In this document: in pieces, positions 17,127 through 26,286 of the stretch
Position numbering within the stretch: the first letter of the stretch is position 1
Layout of the letters: every line of letters starts with the position of its first letter
Assembly: GCF_010672455.1 (NCBI RefSeq)
Contig: NZ_JAAHGO010000036.1
Span: 26,654-88,720, forward strand
Direction: 5' to 3'
Origin: Okeania sp. SIO2C9
GTDB taxonomy: Bacteria; Cyanobacteriota; Cyanobacteriia; Cyanobacteriales; Microcoleaceae
Length of the DNA: 62,067 bases
Program-made: the position numbers and the translations under genes
Notes under the pieces: model-generated
Seen by the model: only the letters and a program-made list of their open reading frames with translations
What the model was told of the DNA's origin: nothing
Databases searched by the model: none

Positions 17127-17786
17127 TTATATGTTCTTTTAGTTGAAAAGCTGCGATTAACTAAAAGATTAAAAGCTTATCTCCTGGCATCAGTTCTTGG
17201 ATTTTTAATATTTTTACCTTGGATAATAGCCATAGTTAGCGATTATGAAGACACGGCATTTCTCTCTCAAACTATACCTTTTTTAACTTTAGTTACTAGA
17301 TGGTTTATTAATTTAGGTTTTACTTTTATAGATATTCAAATTTGCTCTTCAGAAAGATTATTTGATGTCAGAAATGTAGCTTTGGATAATAATGCTTTAC
17401 TCAGTTTAAATACAATCTGGCCTTACTTACTGGGATTAATTTTAGTCTTAATACTATACTCAATTTATTCTGTCTGTAGGCATCAGCCAAAAGAAGTAAG
17501 TTTGTTGATATTAACTTTCATATTAATTACTCCGATAAATATGGTAATTTCCGATTTAATGTCAGGTGGGCAACGTTCTACTATTGCCCGTTATTTGATT
17601 CCTAGTTATTTAGGAATTTATTTATGTATCGCTTACTTACTGACAAATAAATTAACCAATTTTACTTACCCACTTCAACAGAAATTTTGGCAAATAGTAA
17701 CAGTTTTTCTCATCTCAGCCGGAATAATTTCCTGTGGAATTAGTTCCCAAGCAGAAACTTGGTGGCATAAATATAGTAGTTATTAT

Positions 17787-17910
17787 TACCGAAAAATTCT
17801 GGGTATGCGCCTCCCCTTTTAAGGGGATAAAAAAAGAGAATATTTCAGATTTCAAGCCTCCTTATTGCAGAGGTACTGATAACTGATAACTGATAACTGA
17901 TAACTGAAAT
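17787..17910. repeat. 124-bp repeat patch inserted in the pseudogene
   Basis: Absent from the paralog. It starts TACCGAAAAATTCTGGGTATG with a CTCCCCTTTTAAGGGG hairpin, resembling the family D palindromic repeats (compare the end of 22431-22597 in inverse), and ends in tandem GATAACT heptamers. It introduces a stop and a frame change. No clear target duplication. Confidence 0.75.
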
Positions 17911-18128
17911 GACCCCCAAGTAGCAGAAATAATTAACCAAACTAATAATCCACTTGTTATTAGTAATCATCCTCTGAGATTAACCTCTCTTAGTTATTTG
18001 CTTAACCCTAAAATTAAACTTCAATTAGTAGAAGCAGAAGCGGATGCTCTACCTGAAATTTCCGATAATTTTACTGATATATTTATATTTCACCGTACGA
18101 AAAAAACTGTAGAAAATTGTAACAGCTT

Positions 18129-19353
18129 TTATCTTGATATTGGATTAACCAATACTGGCTGTACGGCGCAACTCACTATTCCCTCAACAGTAAATGCTCC
18201 TGGGAATTTCTTTCTAATTATTTGAAGACTGCCATTGACATCGGCATTAATCACTTGGCCAGTTGCACTTCTAAATAAACCACGTTTGACTCGCTTGCCT
18301 ACATAAGTTCTATGCTTACAAGGTTTTTCTAAGTCAATAGCAGATGTTTTACTGGTGTAACTTTCTTCCATTTCAATGACTTTTACCCCAGCCAGTTGAC
18401 ACTTATAAGTTATCTGTTGAATTAACTTACCGTGAGGTATTTGAGTAAAATTTTGGTTGTTTTTTTTGCCGATATTTGCACCTTGTTTCCAGTTATCATT
18501 TTTTCCTATGACTACAGTACCAATATTATTTATGGTTAAATACAAGGGCCACTAATTTACTGGTGTTATGCAGATAATTCTCTACAAAACGATTTCGGTG
18601 ATAGGTTAACGCTTCAATCTTACGGCTAGTTTTTCTGTTGCCTTTGAGATGACTTTGGTACTTGGCTTTACGCTTGTTGTAAAGCTGATTAAAACTTTTT
18701 AGTGGCTTCCCGTTAATCAGCAGTGGTTTGACACCAGGCTTATTTGTAGATAGGGCAACTAATCTGTCAATTCCTAAGTCTATTCCAGCTACATATGTTG
18801 AGTGTATTTGTGGCTGAAGTGTTTTTTCATAGACTACTTCAATTATATAGCAGTTAGTAGCAGGTACTATCCTGACTTCGATTACAGTTTCTACAATTAC
18901 AGGTATTTTGATTTCACTCATGGATAAGTGACAAATACCATCTTTTAAAGGGGCTTTATAGACTGATTCTCTTGAATATATGACTACATTCCTACCTTGA
19001 GTTTTATTTTTATACTTTGGTATTTTTGGCTTGCCCAAAAACTTCCCTGGATGTTTTGACCATTCTTTGATTGCCTGAAAATAACCACGCCAAGTTGCAA
19101 CCAAGCATTTTATTATTTGTTTTGATACTTTTGTTGGTAATGCTCTATAGGCATCGCTATCTTTGGTGGCGTGGTACAGTTTAGTTAGTGAGAGACTTTT
19201 ACCAGTACAGAAAAAATGCTGACGACAGTGATAGTTAGCCAAGTTATACAGGTTTTTTGACTTAAAAGCTAACTCATCACACACCCGCCAAAAGTTATGT
19301 GTTCGTCTAATTATATGTCTGTCAACAACAATCAATTGTGCACTAACCCTCAA
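18129..19353 (-). pseudogene. tnpB: TnpB RNA-guided nuclease, frameshifted
   Basis: Two overlapping frames (19353-18526 and 18545-18129) together encode a TnpB of about 400 residues, the transposon-linked ancestor type of Cas12. The first frame has the N-terminal helical domain and RuvC-I (AGIDLGIDRLVAL). The second has RuvC-II with MEESYTSKTSAID, one cysteine of a degenerate zinc-ribbon region (EKPCKHRTYVGKR) and RuvC-III (INADVNGSLQI). All three catalytic acids (D, E, D) are present. The frames join near 18530, where the sense strand reads tttaaccataaataatattgg: skipping one base links VALVFN to NNIGTVVIG. So inactivation, if real, rests on a single frameshift. The C-terminus lies only about 36 bases from the element's right end. 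Confidence 0.85.
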
Positions 19354-19361
19354 ATTTTGCT

Positions 19362-19379
19362 GTAGTCACCTGTGACTAC
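19362..19379. other. Hairpin at the left end of the tnpB element
   Basis: Perfect 8-bp stem GTAGTCAC / GTGACTAC with a 2-base loop, 9 bases upstream of the tnpB start. Subterminal imperfect palindromes of this kind are the end-recognition structures of IS200/IS605 elements. The identification as such is inference from position. Confidence 0.6.
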
Positions 19380-19599
19380 TATCATGGTCAAAATCATTCA
19401 CTGCCTAAATTTAGGCTTTCTATTAATTTTTTTATATTACAATACTTTTCTACATTTGACAACTATTTTCTACAGTTTAAGTTTAACAGTTAATTACCCC
19501 GAAGATAGTTTTATTTCTCAATTAGAAACACAAGAGAATTATCAGCTCAAATTAATTCACAACTTCGGCGAACTCTGGAAATTAGTTAAAGATAAATAA

Positions 19600-20451
19600 T
19601 CAAGATTTTCCTAAATCATCAAAATCTCCGGAAAACCCTCAGTAGATAACGTTCTACTGTGCATTGATAACAAATGACTCACAAAATAGTATTGGATCAG
19701 AATTGTTGGTGGTGGTGCATTGTAATGGTTGTGAATTTTTCGGCAATATTTTTTACGAGAACAGTGGGAGCATCTTGCTCCCGTGCGAGGTATTCCTTAT
19801 TTGCTGTATACCATGATGCAGGACTACCGAATTGTTGTAATCAAAAGTACCGAGGCGTAATGGTCAACTAGGAAGTAGGTCAAAAACCCAAAAGCGACAG
19901 GAGAGAAATTTCCCAAAATCTGATTCTCAAGCTCTAAAAACTAGCTTAGGTGACTCCAGAGGAATCACCGAATGCAATCTTTAACTTATTTTGTCCTTTA
20001 CACTCCCACCATTAAATCAGATACTATAATGGGAGTTCTCTTTCAAGATTTTTTGATAGAATTCATCAGTTGACAGATACATCAAGCCCGGCAATTCCCG
20101 CTAAAACCAGGTAAAACCGTTCATAGCAACGTGACGGTGTGAATCCATCAACGCAGGCGTTATCTAGCAATGCTTTGAGGAAAATCCCCAAAGCGCTATT
20201 TTTTGACTTATTTATGGCTAACTCACATGAGTATTTATTTTGCGCTTTCTTTTTCAAGACTTGGCAACCATTAGGAATGACTCAAAGTCGGGATCGAAAT
20301 AACACGATACTCAGTTGTTAGTTATTTTGCAACTTCTATTATAACGCTATTTTCAGGAAATTGCCAGGGATTCTAAAATCTAGTAATCCACCAAAATTAA
20401 ATTGTCTGTCACCCTAGAAATCCTTCAAGTACTTTTTGGAATATAAGCTAT
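19600..20451. other. Intergenic stretch without a recognisable gene
   Basis: About 850 bp. Three ORFs of about 60 codons occur (19674-19871 plus, 20139-20321 plus, 20066-20257 minus). The last two are antisense to one another, and none resembles a known protein or has a convincing Shine-Dalgarno. Base use here is slightly less AT-rich than in the neighbouring repeats, so a decayed gene is possible. A short palindromic block GGAGCATCTTGCTCC lies near 19768. Confidence 0.4.
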
Positions 20452-21201
20452 TTACTGCTGCAAACTTTTTTTCTTTACAGATAGTCCAGCTAATGCAGAT
20501 ACTCCTGCCAAAGTCCAGAGAGATGTCAAAGGTTCTGGAACGCGAGCACGAGGCTCTTTACCAACCTGAATCATATCAAATTGGGCATCAATTTCTGCCG
20601 GACCATCAATATTCAACTTAATTGCGCCAACACTAGTGAAATCTGCATTGCCAGTAAAATCACTAAAGAGGAAAGTTGCGGTTTCTGGAGTTGTGATAGG
20701 GTCGGCAAAATTCTTTGAAAGAGTTGAAACACCGTTCGCAAGGTCATAGATAGTAAATTCCAACTCTAAACCACCAAGGTCAGCTGAGAGGATTTCTACC
20801 AATATACGATCTAGAGGCCAAACACCACCAGTTAGGTCTATTCCTCCCAAACCATCTTCATCTACTACTGTTGGGTCGTCATCTCCATCCCAAACTATCA
20901 TTCCAGACCCGTTAGTACCTACATTATTACTAAAATTAAGCACTCCTCCAGTTGCTTGCATACGAGTTTCAAGGAAACTATCAGCATCTCCCATAACTTC
21001 CATATCCCGGAAACCACCAAGAATAGAACCATCTGGTCCCACTTGGCTGTTACTAGGTATAACAGGGTCAATCGGCTGAAATCCAACATCCTGATTTACG
21101 CTAAAATCGTCGAGGAGAATTGGAGCTGCTTGGGCACTGCCTGCTCCCAACATAGCTGTGGCCGTCAATAAGCTAAAAATATATTTTTGATGTGTCTTCA
21201 T
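20452..21201 (-). CDS. PEP-CTERM sorting-domain secreted protein
   Basis: 249 residues. Signal peptide MKTHQKYIFSLLTATAMLGA ending at AQAA-AP. The acidic, beta-rich extracellular part (about 28-215) holds many Asp/Gly residues and DGDDDPTVVDEDGLGGIDL, which may bind Ca2+. The C-terminal sorting tag is VPEPLTSLWTLAGVSALAG with the basic end VKKKSLQQ, the usual PEP motif, helix and positive tail. Such proteins are exported and processed by an exosortase; none is in this window. A good Shine-Dalgarno, AAGGAG, lies 8 bases before the ATG (complement of 21199-21201). Monocistronic as far as visible. Function of the mature domain is unknown. Confidence 0.85.
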   Translation of the reverse strand: MKTHQKYIFSLLTATAMLGAGSAQAAPILLDDFSVNQDVGFQPIDPVIPSNSQVGPDGSILGGFRDMEVMGDADSFLETRMQATGGVLNFSNNVGTNGSGMIVWDGDDDPTVVDEDGLGGIDLTGGVWPLDRILVEILSADLGGLELEFTIYDLANGVSTLSKNFADPITTPETATFLFSDFTGNADFTSVGAIKLNIDGPAEIDAQFDMIQVGKEPRARVPEPLTSLWTLAGVSALAGLSVKKKSLQQ

Positions 21202-22018
21202 ACAAATTCTCCTTCCAAATAACTTTTACTTACAGATGGATATAACAGTTAATCAGCTATAGCTTATAGTCCTAAGTGCTTAATGCCTTGTTGAACAAAA
21301 GCTTGAACTGGAAGTAATTAGTACCAATTTAATGTGAAGTTGCACAGAATAAACTTAATCAGGGCATTGCTTTTAGCAGGTCTAGATCTAGTTATATACA
21401 ACTTCATAAAAATTCAGTGTAATCACTTAACTACAAATCATAACTCTAACCATAACAATAAAGTAATCAGCCAATTCAACTAAATTAGTATCTTCACGAA
21501 AACTTCATATATTTAATTTGTGTAAATATATTAGTTTTTTTAATGTTTTTAATATGCTAAATAAAACAATAAAATTTTTATTATTGTACTAATAAATTTT
21601 TTGTGCAAGGAAGGTTAAGTTATGATTTAGGGTAGGCAAAAAGAAAAGATCAACCTGAGCTGAAAGCCTACCTTAAACTAAGCAATATATAGAAGATTAA
21701 GCACTCTAGCTTTCTTCATATTGGCTTAATTATAAGTGTCAAATCAACATAATTATTCATACACAAGACTCTCCAGATTTTTAGATTTAATATCTGAATT
21801 GTTGAGAGTCACAATTTTATTTATTAGCAAAATAATATTGATTTTTATTAATTATTCATAGAAGTAAAAACCATCTAATAACATAAATACGTTCATTCCC
21901 ATAAGTTTTACTTATAGTGTTTTTACATAGATACGAAGTGTTTGTCTTCATAGAATCTTTACAAACCTAGCTACTACTCTACAACAAGGAACAATGAGAA
22001 AAATATTTCTCTGTTTTA
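21202..22018. other. Upstream region of the PEP-CTERM gene; no gene seen
   Basis: About 800 bp of very AT-rich DNA with no ORF of note. It should contain the promoter of the 20452-21201 gene on the minus strand, but I cannot mark it confidently. At 22019 the sequence TACCAATTTGATAAATA begins, which is the left end of a family A element whose right end I could not find. Confidence 0.4.
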
Positions 22019-22148
22019 TACCAATTTGATAAATATTTGCTAAAAATAACTAGTGCAGGATGGCGGAAATAACTGACCAGTTACAAAATCCCAAAACAAT
22101 TACAAATCAAAAATGATTGACTGTCAGATATGCGTCTTACATTCTGGA

Positions 22149-22188
22149 GGGGCTGTGTGCGGAATTACTTCCGCACAGTAGGCGCCCC
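22149..22188. other. Strong 40-base hairpin
   Basis: GGGGC and TGTGCGGAA pair with TTCCGCACA and GCCCC around a TTAC loop. The TGTGCGGAA core is shared with the inverted-repeat element at 5615-6037 (GTGCGGAAT). It is intergenic, not followed by a T run, so a repeat or RNA structure rather than a simple terminator. Confidence 0.6.
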
Positions 22189-22340
22189 GTAGGACACCTC
22201 GCCAATTAGCACTCGATGCATGAATTTTGACTTTTAACTTCCGCGTAGCGGCACTAGGTTATTTCTTAGGAGGACCGAGTCAGAATGAATATCTTTGGAT
22301 ACCATTTATAGCAGTCGCCACTATAGTTAGGACATCGGTT

Positions 22341-22430
22341 CAATAATGAATAATGAATAATTAATAATTAATAATTAATAATTAATAATGAATAATGAAT
22401 AATTAATAATTAATAATTAATAATTACCTC
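22341..22430. repeat. AATAATTAAT/AATAATGAAT simple repeat
   Basis: About 90 bp of tandem 7-10-mers (taataat, gaataat). Similar runs border family D palindromic repeats elsewhere, such as near 25640 and 42800. Confidence 0.85.
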
Positions 22431-22597
22431 TCCATGAATTGAAGAGGATTGACTAATTATGAAAATTTTTCTTCTCTTGGTCGATTGGACATGGCGAGGA
22501 GACCTCGCCATCCCACCCAACGGGGAAGCTGCGAAGATCGACCACTTATTATCCCCTATCCAAGGGGAGGCGCATACCCACAATTTTTCGGTAATTA
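22431..22597. repeat. Family D palindromic repeat (TAATTACC...GGTAATTA)
   Basis: Perfect 8-bp ends TAATTACC and GGTAATTA. Inside are the nested hairpins ATGGCGAGG AGA CCTCGCCAT and a CCCCTATCCAAGGGG stem. The ORF crossing it (22459-22737) is repeat DNA read in frame and not a gene. The following 270 bp up to 22866 shows no gene, only one GCAACC/GGTTGC stem near 22645. Confidence 0.75.
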
Positions 22598-22866
22598 TGA
22601 TGATTCATAACGCGAGCAAGATGTTCCCACCAATTGTCAAACAGCAACCAGACGGTTGCTATAGAATTCGTCGCTGCCTAAAAGATATGAAGTGTTTACG
22701 GGATGCTATGGAATTTGTCTTGCGTCAAGAATTCTAACAGTTATGGCGGTTGCTATATTAGGTCAGAATTTATCTTTAGAGTGCCGTCACTTTTTGTCTG
22801 GAAATAATTTTTTTTGCTGTTTTTATAGAAATTTAGTAGTTGACAACTATTTTTTTGTAACTATCT

Positions 22867-24759
22867 ATGGACTATGGAAAAATTAATTTGCATAAATTTT
22901 TAACTGCACCCACTCCAGTCAGATTTTGGTTTTATTTAAGTCTGGGTTTAGCAGCAATTTGTGGAATTTTAGGAATAATTCCCGCTTTTAGTAATGAATA
23001 CATCGTCCAGGACGATGCTCGCTCCCACGTTTTTTGGATGGCAAGATTTCTCAATCCCCAACTTTTTCCCAACGATATTATTGCTGACTATTTTCAATCT
23101 GTCGCTCCCACCGGATATACCTATTTTTATAAATTATTTTCCCTCATCGGCATTCCACCTTTACTATTAAATAAATTTCTACCAATCCTATTAGGATTAA
23201 TCACAACTGCCTATTGTTTTAGAGTAGAAATAGAAATATTCCCAGTGCCACTCGCTGGATTTCTCAGCACATTATTTTTGAATCAAAATCTCTGGCTAAA
23301 AGATGACTTAATCTCCGCTACCCCCAGAGCATTTTTCTATCCTTTATTTTTGGCATTCTTATACTATTTCCTCAGACATTCTTACTTGGGAATTGCAGTA
23401 GCGATCGCTCTGCTCGGATTATTTTATCCCCAAGGAGTTTTACTCTGTCTTGCAGTCTTAGTCTTAGATTTTCTCCACTTCCGAATTCGCCCAAAATTCA
23501 TCATTTTAGCTATTGGTTTAACCACAGGTTTTTTCGTACTTTTACCCTATGCTTTAAATACCTCCGAATATAGTCCGATTATTACATTAGCTGAAGCTCA
23601 AAAATTACCAGAATTCTGGCCGGGAGGTAGAGCTTCCTTCTTTTCAAATAATAGTTTTGACTTTTGGTTCACAGGCGATCGCTCAGGTATTATTCCCCCA
23701 GAATGGTTATCTCAATCTTTCCTACCTCCACAGGTTTGGGCAGGATTATTACTCATTTTATTAAGCTCAAGAAATTTTCCCCTAGCTAAAAAAATCTCTC
23801 ATAAAATCATCCTTTTACCAGAATTATTATTAGCATCAACCGGAATATTCTTAGCTGCTCACTTTTTACTATTTCGGTTACATCATCCCAGTCGTTACAG
23901 TCAACATAGTCTCAGAATAATCATGGCTTTAGCTGGTGGCATAGCCTTCACTTTAATAATTGATTTTGTCTGGCAAAAATTTCATCTACTCAACCAGTCC
24001 TCCAAAACCAAACCAGTATTCAAGAATTTAGAATTAAGAATTAAGAATTTAGAATTACCTCCTCTTATAAATAAGAGGATTAGATTAAAGGATTTTTTTT
24101 CTTCTCTTGGTCGATGGGATATGGCGAGGAAACCCATCCATCCCCCGAACACTTTTTTCTCCATAAATGGAAAGGCTTTAAACCTTAATTATTCGGTTAA
24201 AATCAAAACTATATCTATATATATAGTGCTAATTCTCCTCCTGTTATATCCAGCTTTAACCAACAATTTTCCTGTGACTAATTATGTAGTGGGAAAAGTA
24301 CCCCAACTTTATGAATATTTAGCCCAACAACCTTCAGATATTCGCATTGCTTCTTTAGCATTAGAAGCTAATAATATTCCTACTTTTGCTCAACGTTCAA
24401 TATTGGTAGGTTCGGAATATGCTTTGCCTTATCATCAGGGATATTATCGGGAAATAAAACAACGAGCTCAGGATTTAATCGAAGCACAATATAGTCCTGA
24501 TTTAAAACAGGTACAAAATTTTATTGAAAAATATGGAATTGATTTTTGGTTGTTAGATTCTCAAGGGTTGACTTTAGAATATGTCACGAAAAATCATCGT
24601 CTTAGGCAATTAAATAATACTGCTGCTGCTGTAGTTAAGATGCAGATGGAAAATGGTGTGGTTCCCAGTTTGTTAAATGCTCAGAAAAGTTGTCAAGTTC
24701 TAGATATTCCAGACTTAGTTTTATTAGAAGCAAAATGTATTTTAGAGCTTCAATCTTAA
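22867..24759 (+). CDS. Polytopic membrane protein (GT-C-like), paralog of the 7807 gene
   Basis: 630 residues with about ten hydrophobic segments. YIVQDDARSHVFWMARF (D49-D50) lies in the first extracytoplasmic loop, followed by ADYFQSVAPTGYTYFYKLF and later LHHPSRYSQHSLRIIM, as in the paralog. The acidic pair recalls GT-C glycosyltransferases, but the activity is unproven. Residues about 385-444 (from KNLELRIKNLELPPL to NLNYSVK) are an in-frame insertion of a family D palindromic repeat between two membrane segments. The paralog has no insert here and instead carries its own insert 70 or so residues earlier. The C-terminal soluble part resumes at VPQLYEYLAQQPSDIRIASL. ATG start. No operon partner within 1 kb. 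Confidence 0.8.
   Translation: MDYGKINLHKFLTAPTPVRFWFYLSLGLAAICGILGIIPAFSNEYIVQDDARSHVFWMARFLNPQLFPNDIIADYFQSVAPTGYTYFYKLFSLIGIPPLLLNKFLPILLGLITTAYCFRVEIEIFPVPLAGFLSTLFLNQNLWLKDDLISATPRAFFYPLFLAFLYYFLRHSYLGIAVAIALLGLFYPQGVLLCLAVLVLDFLHFRIRPKFIILAIGLTTGFFVLLPYALNTSEYSPIITLAEAQKLPEFWPGGRASFFSNNSFDFWFTGDRSGIIPPEWLSQSFLPPQVWAGLLLILLSSRNFPLAKKISHKIILLPELLLASTGIFLAAHFLLFRLHHPSRYSQHSLRIIMALAGGIAFTLIIDFVWQKFHLLNQSSKTKPVFKNLELRIKNLELPPLINKRIRLKDFFSSLGRWDMARKPIHPPNTFFSINGKALNLNYSVKIKTISIYIVLILLLLYPALTNNFPVTNYVVGKVPQLYEYLAQQPSDIRIASLALEANNIPTFAQRSILVGSEYALPYHQGYYREIKQRAQDLIEAQYSPDLKQVQNFIEKYGIDFWLLDSQGLTLEYVTKNHRLRQLNNTAAAVVKMQMENGVVPSLLNAQKSCQVLDIPDLVLLEAKCILELQS
24019..24200 (+). repeat. Family D palindromic repeat inserted in frame in a gene
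   Basis: TTAGAATTAAGAA heptamers lead into TTACC at 24055 and the element ends TTCGGTTAA. It shares the TCTTCTCTTGGTCGAT block and the broken ATGGCGAGG hairpin with the copies at 22431 and 25668. The frame remains open through the whole repeat. Confidence 0.85.
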
Positions 24760-24790
24760 ATAAGAGAAATTACTAAATTTTTCATTGTAT

Positions 24791-26010
24791 GAAGCACTCA
24801 AAAAAAGCGGCGCGGGAGGAAATTAGGGTTGCACGACACCAAAAATTCTGATACACTTTTGTTATTGGGTGGTGTTCGCCCATGCGCATGACTTTTTATT
24901 CAACTAAAAATTATGTTTTGATAGGCGATCGCAATACAGAGAATGAGAAATAATCATATTGCATCATTTTGTGAAGCTTAAAAAAGCGGCGCGGGGGGAG
25001 AGAATTAGGGTTGCGCGGTAGCAAAAATTCTGATATAGTTTTGTTATTGGGTGGTGTGCGCCCCTACACATGACTTTTTATTCAACTAAAAATTATGTTT
25101 TGATAGGCGACCACAATACAGAGAATGAAAAATAATCATATTGCATCATTTTGTGAAGCTTAAAAAAGCGGCGCGGGGGGAGAGAATTAGGGTTGCGCGG
25201 TAGCAAAAATTCTGATATAGTTTTGTTATTGGGTGGTGTGCGCCCCTACACATGACTTTTTATTCAACCAAGGAATATCTACTAGATGCGATCATAAATA
25301 TCAAGTTGCTGAGGACTGATGCTGATGATGAACTTTAGACAGTCCGATGCTTGTCCAACTCTTGAAAGAAGGTAAGTGTTGATGCTCGCTCAATTTATTG
25401 TTTAATGTGAGGGGCAACTACTATCTTCATTCTCGAAAGCACTCAGAAAAAAAAGCGGCGCGGCGGGAGGGAATTAGGGTTGCGCAGCAGCAAAAATTCT
25501 GATATGCTTTTGTTATTGGGTGGCGTTCGCCCCTACACATGATTTTTTATTCAACAAAAAAAATATCTGTAGATAGAACTAAATGCGATCGCAAATATCA
25601 AGTGGCTTAGAACTTATGCTGATGATGAACCTTCAATAATTGATAATGGATAATGGATAATTGATAATTACCTCTTCCTTTTAGGGAGAGGATTGAATAA
25701 AAGGAAAATTTTTTCTCTCTTGGTCGATTGGATATGGCGAGGAGACCTCGCCATCCCTCGACCGCTTGTTTCTCCTTTAAAGGAGAGGCTTTAAACCTTA
25801 GTTATTCGGTAAGAAAGTCCGATGTTTGTGTCATTGCTGCCCTTTTTCTACAGGACATAGAACCAAAAAGTCTTGATGTTCGGTCAATTCTCATTTTCTG
25901 AAGCACCAACAACGGTGGAAGGGAATTAGGGTTGCACGAAACAAAAAATTCTGATATAGTTTTGTTATTGGGTGGTGTTCGCCCATACACATGACTTTTT
26001 ATTCAACTAA
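24791..26010. repeat. Five dispersed copies of a repeat of about 130-180 bp
   Basis: Copies start near 24791, 24972, 25155, 25433 and 25900. The shared body runs from a GAAGC / AAAAGCGGCGCGG head (the last copy lacks the GCGGCGCGG) through AATTAGGGTTGC, TTCTGATA, TTGTTATTGGGTGG and CATGACTTTTTATTCAAC. The first three are tandem with 181-183-bp periods. The closing 18 bases are the reverse complement of the head of the 2986/3265 repeat. A family D element sits between copies four and five. No gene in 24760-26286. Confidence 0.85.
25668..25812. repeat. Family D palindromic repeat
   Basis: TTACC...GGTAA ends, with the perfect palindromes ATGGCGAGGAGACCTCGCCAT and TCTCCTTTAAAGGAGA inside. It is preceded by a GATAATGGATAATT simple repeat. 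Confidence 0.75.
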
Positions 26011-26286
26011 AATAATATAACCAAAAATCATAAGTGTGGTTGGAAACTCAAACCAGTTTCAAATCAATAGAATTTTGTAGCTAAAATATTGCTTCTGGAT
26101 TGTCTAAAAAATTAAGAAAATTAGTATTAGTATTTTGCTTATTCCCTTCTTTTTTCTCCTTTCTCCTTTGTTCTTCCCTCTTCCTTGTTCCTTCTTCCTC
26201 CTTCCTTCTTCCTTCGTGAATATGATATAAAGAAATCGGGTTTTAACAAAAACCTCTGCACTTATATATTGTGAATATTTTATTTT

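Larger units (their letters stand above)
18093..19496 (-). mobile_element. IS605-type (tnpB-only) insertion sequence
   Basis: About 1.4 kb, inserted between codons of the glycosyltransferase pseudogene. The boundary is uncertain by 2 bases because CC occurs at both junctions. There are no long inverted ends and no target duplication, as expected for the IS200/IS605 group, and no tnpA. It carries one tnpB, frameshifted, plus a perfect small hairpin just upstream of it. Confidence 0.85.
16258..19599 (+). pseudogene. GT39-like glycosyltransferase broken by three insertions
   Basis: Paralog of the 14229 gene, colinear from MQKSYFRWLRV to GELWKLVKDK. Coding blocks are 16258-16914, 17127-17786, 17911-18092 and 19497-19599. 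Between them lie a family A MITE (16915-17126), a 124-bp repeat patch (17787-17910) and an IS605-type element (18093-19496). Removing them rebuilds GHGLYVLLVEKL, SSYYDPQVAEII and FIFHPEDSFIS, matching GHGIYILLIEKL, SSYYDPQVAKII and FIFRPEWSLIS of the intact gene. The acidic pair is also changed: YWHNEI instead of YWYDET, so the putative catalytic Asp is Asn. The remaining codons are still well conserved, so loss is probably recent. Confidence 0.9.

Noticed and set aside
19674-20321. Three ORFs of 60-65 codons on both strands
   Set aside because: Two are antisense to one another, with no recognisable motifs or ribosome sites; kept only as an unexplained stretch.
22459-22737. 92-codon plus-strand ORF before the membrane-protein gene
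   Set aside because: Its first half is a family D palindromic repeat identical to non-coding copies elsewhere; no protein-like conservation.
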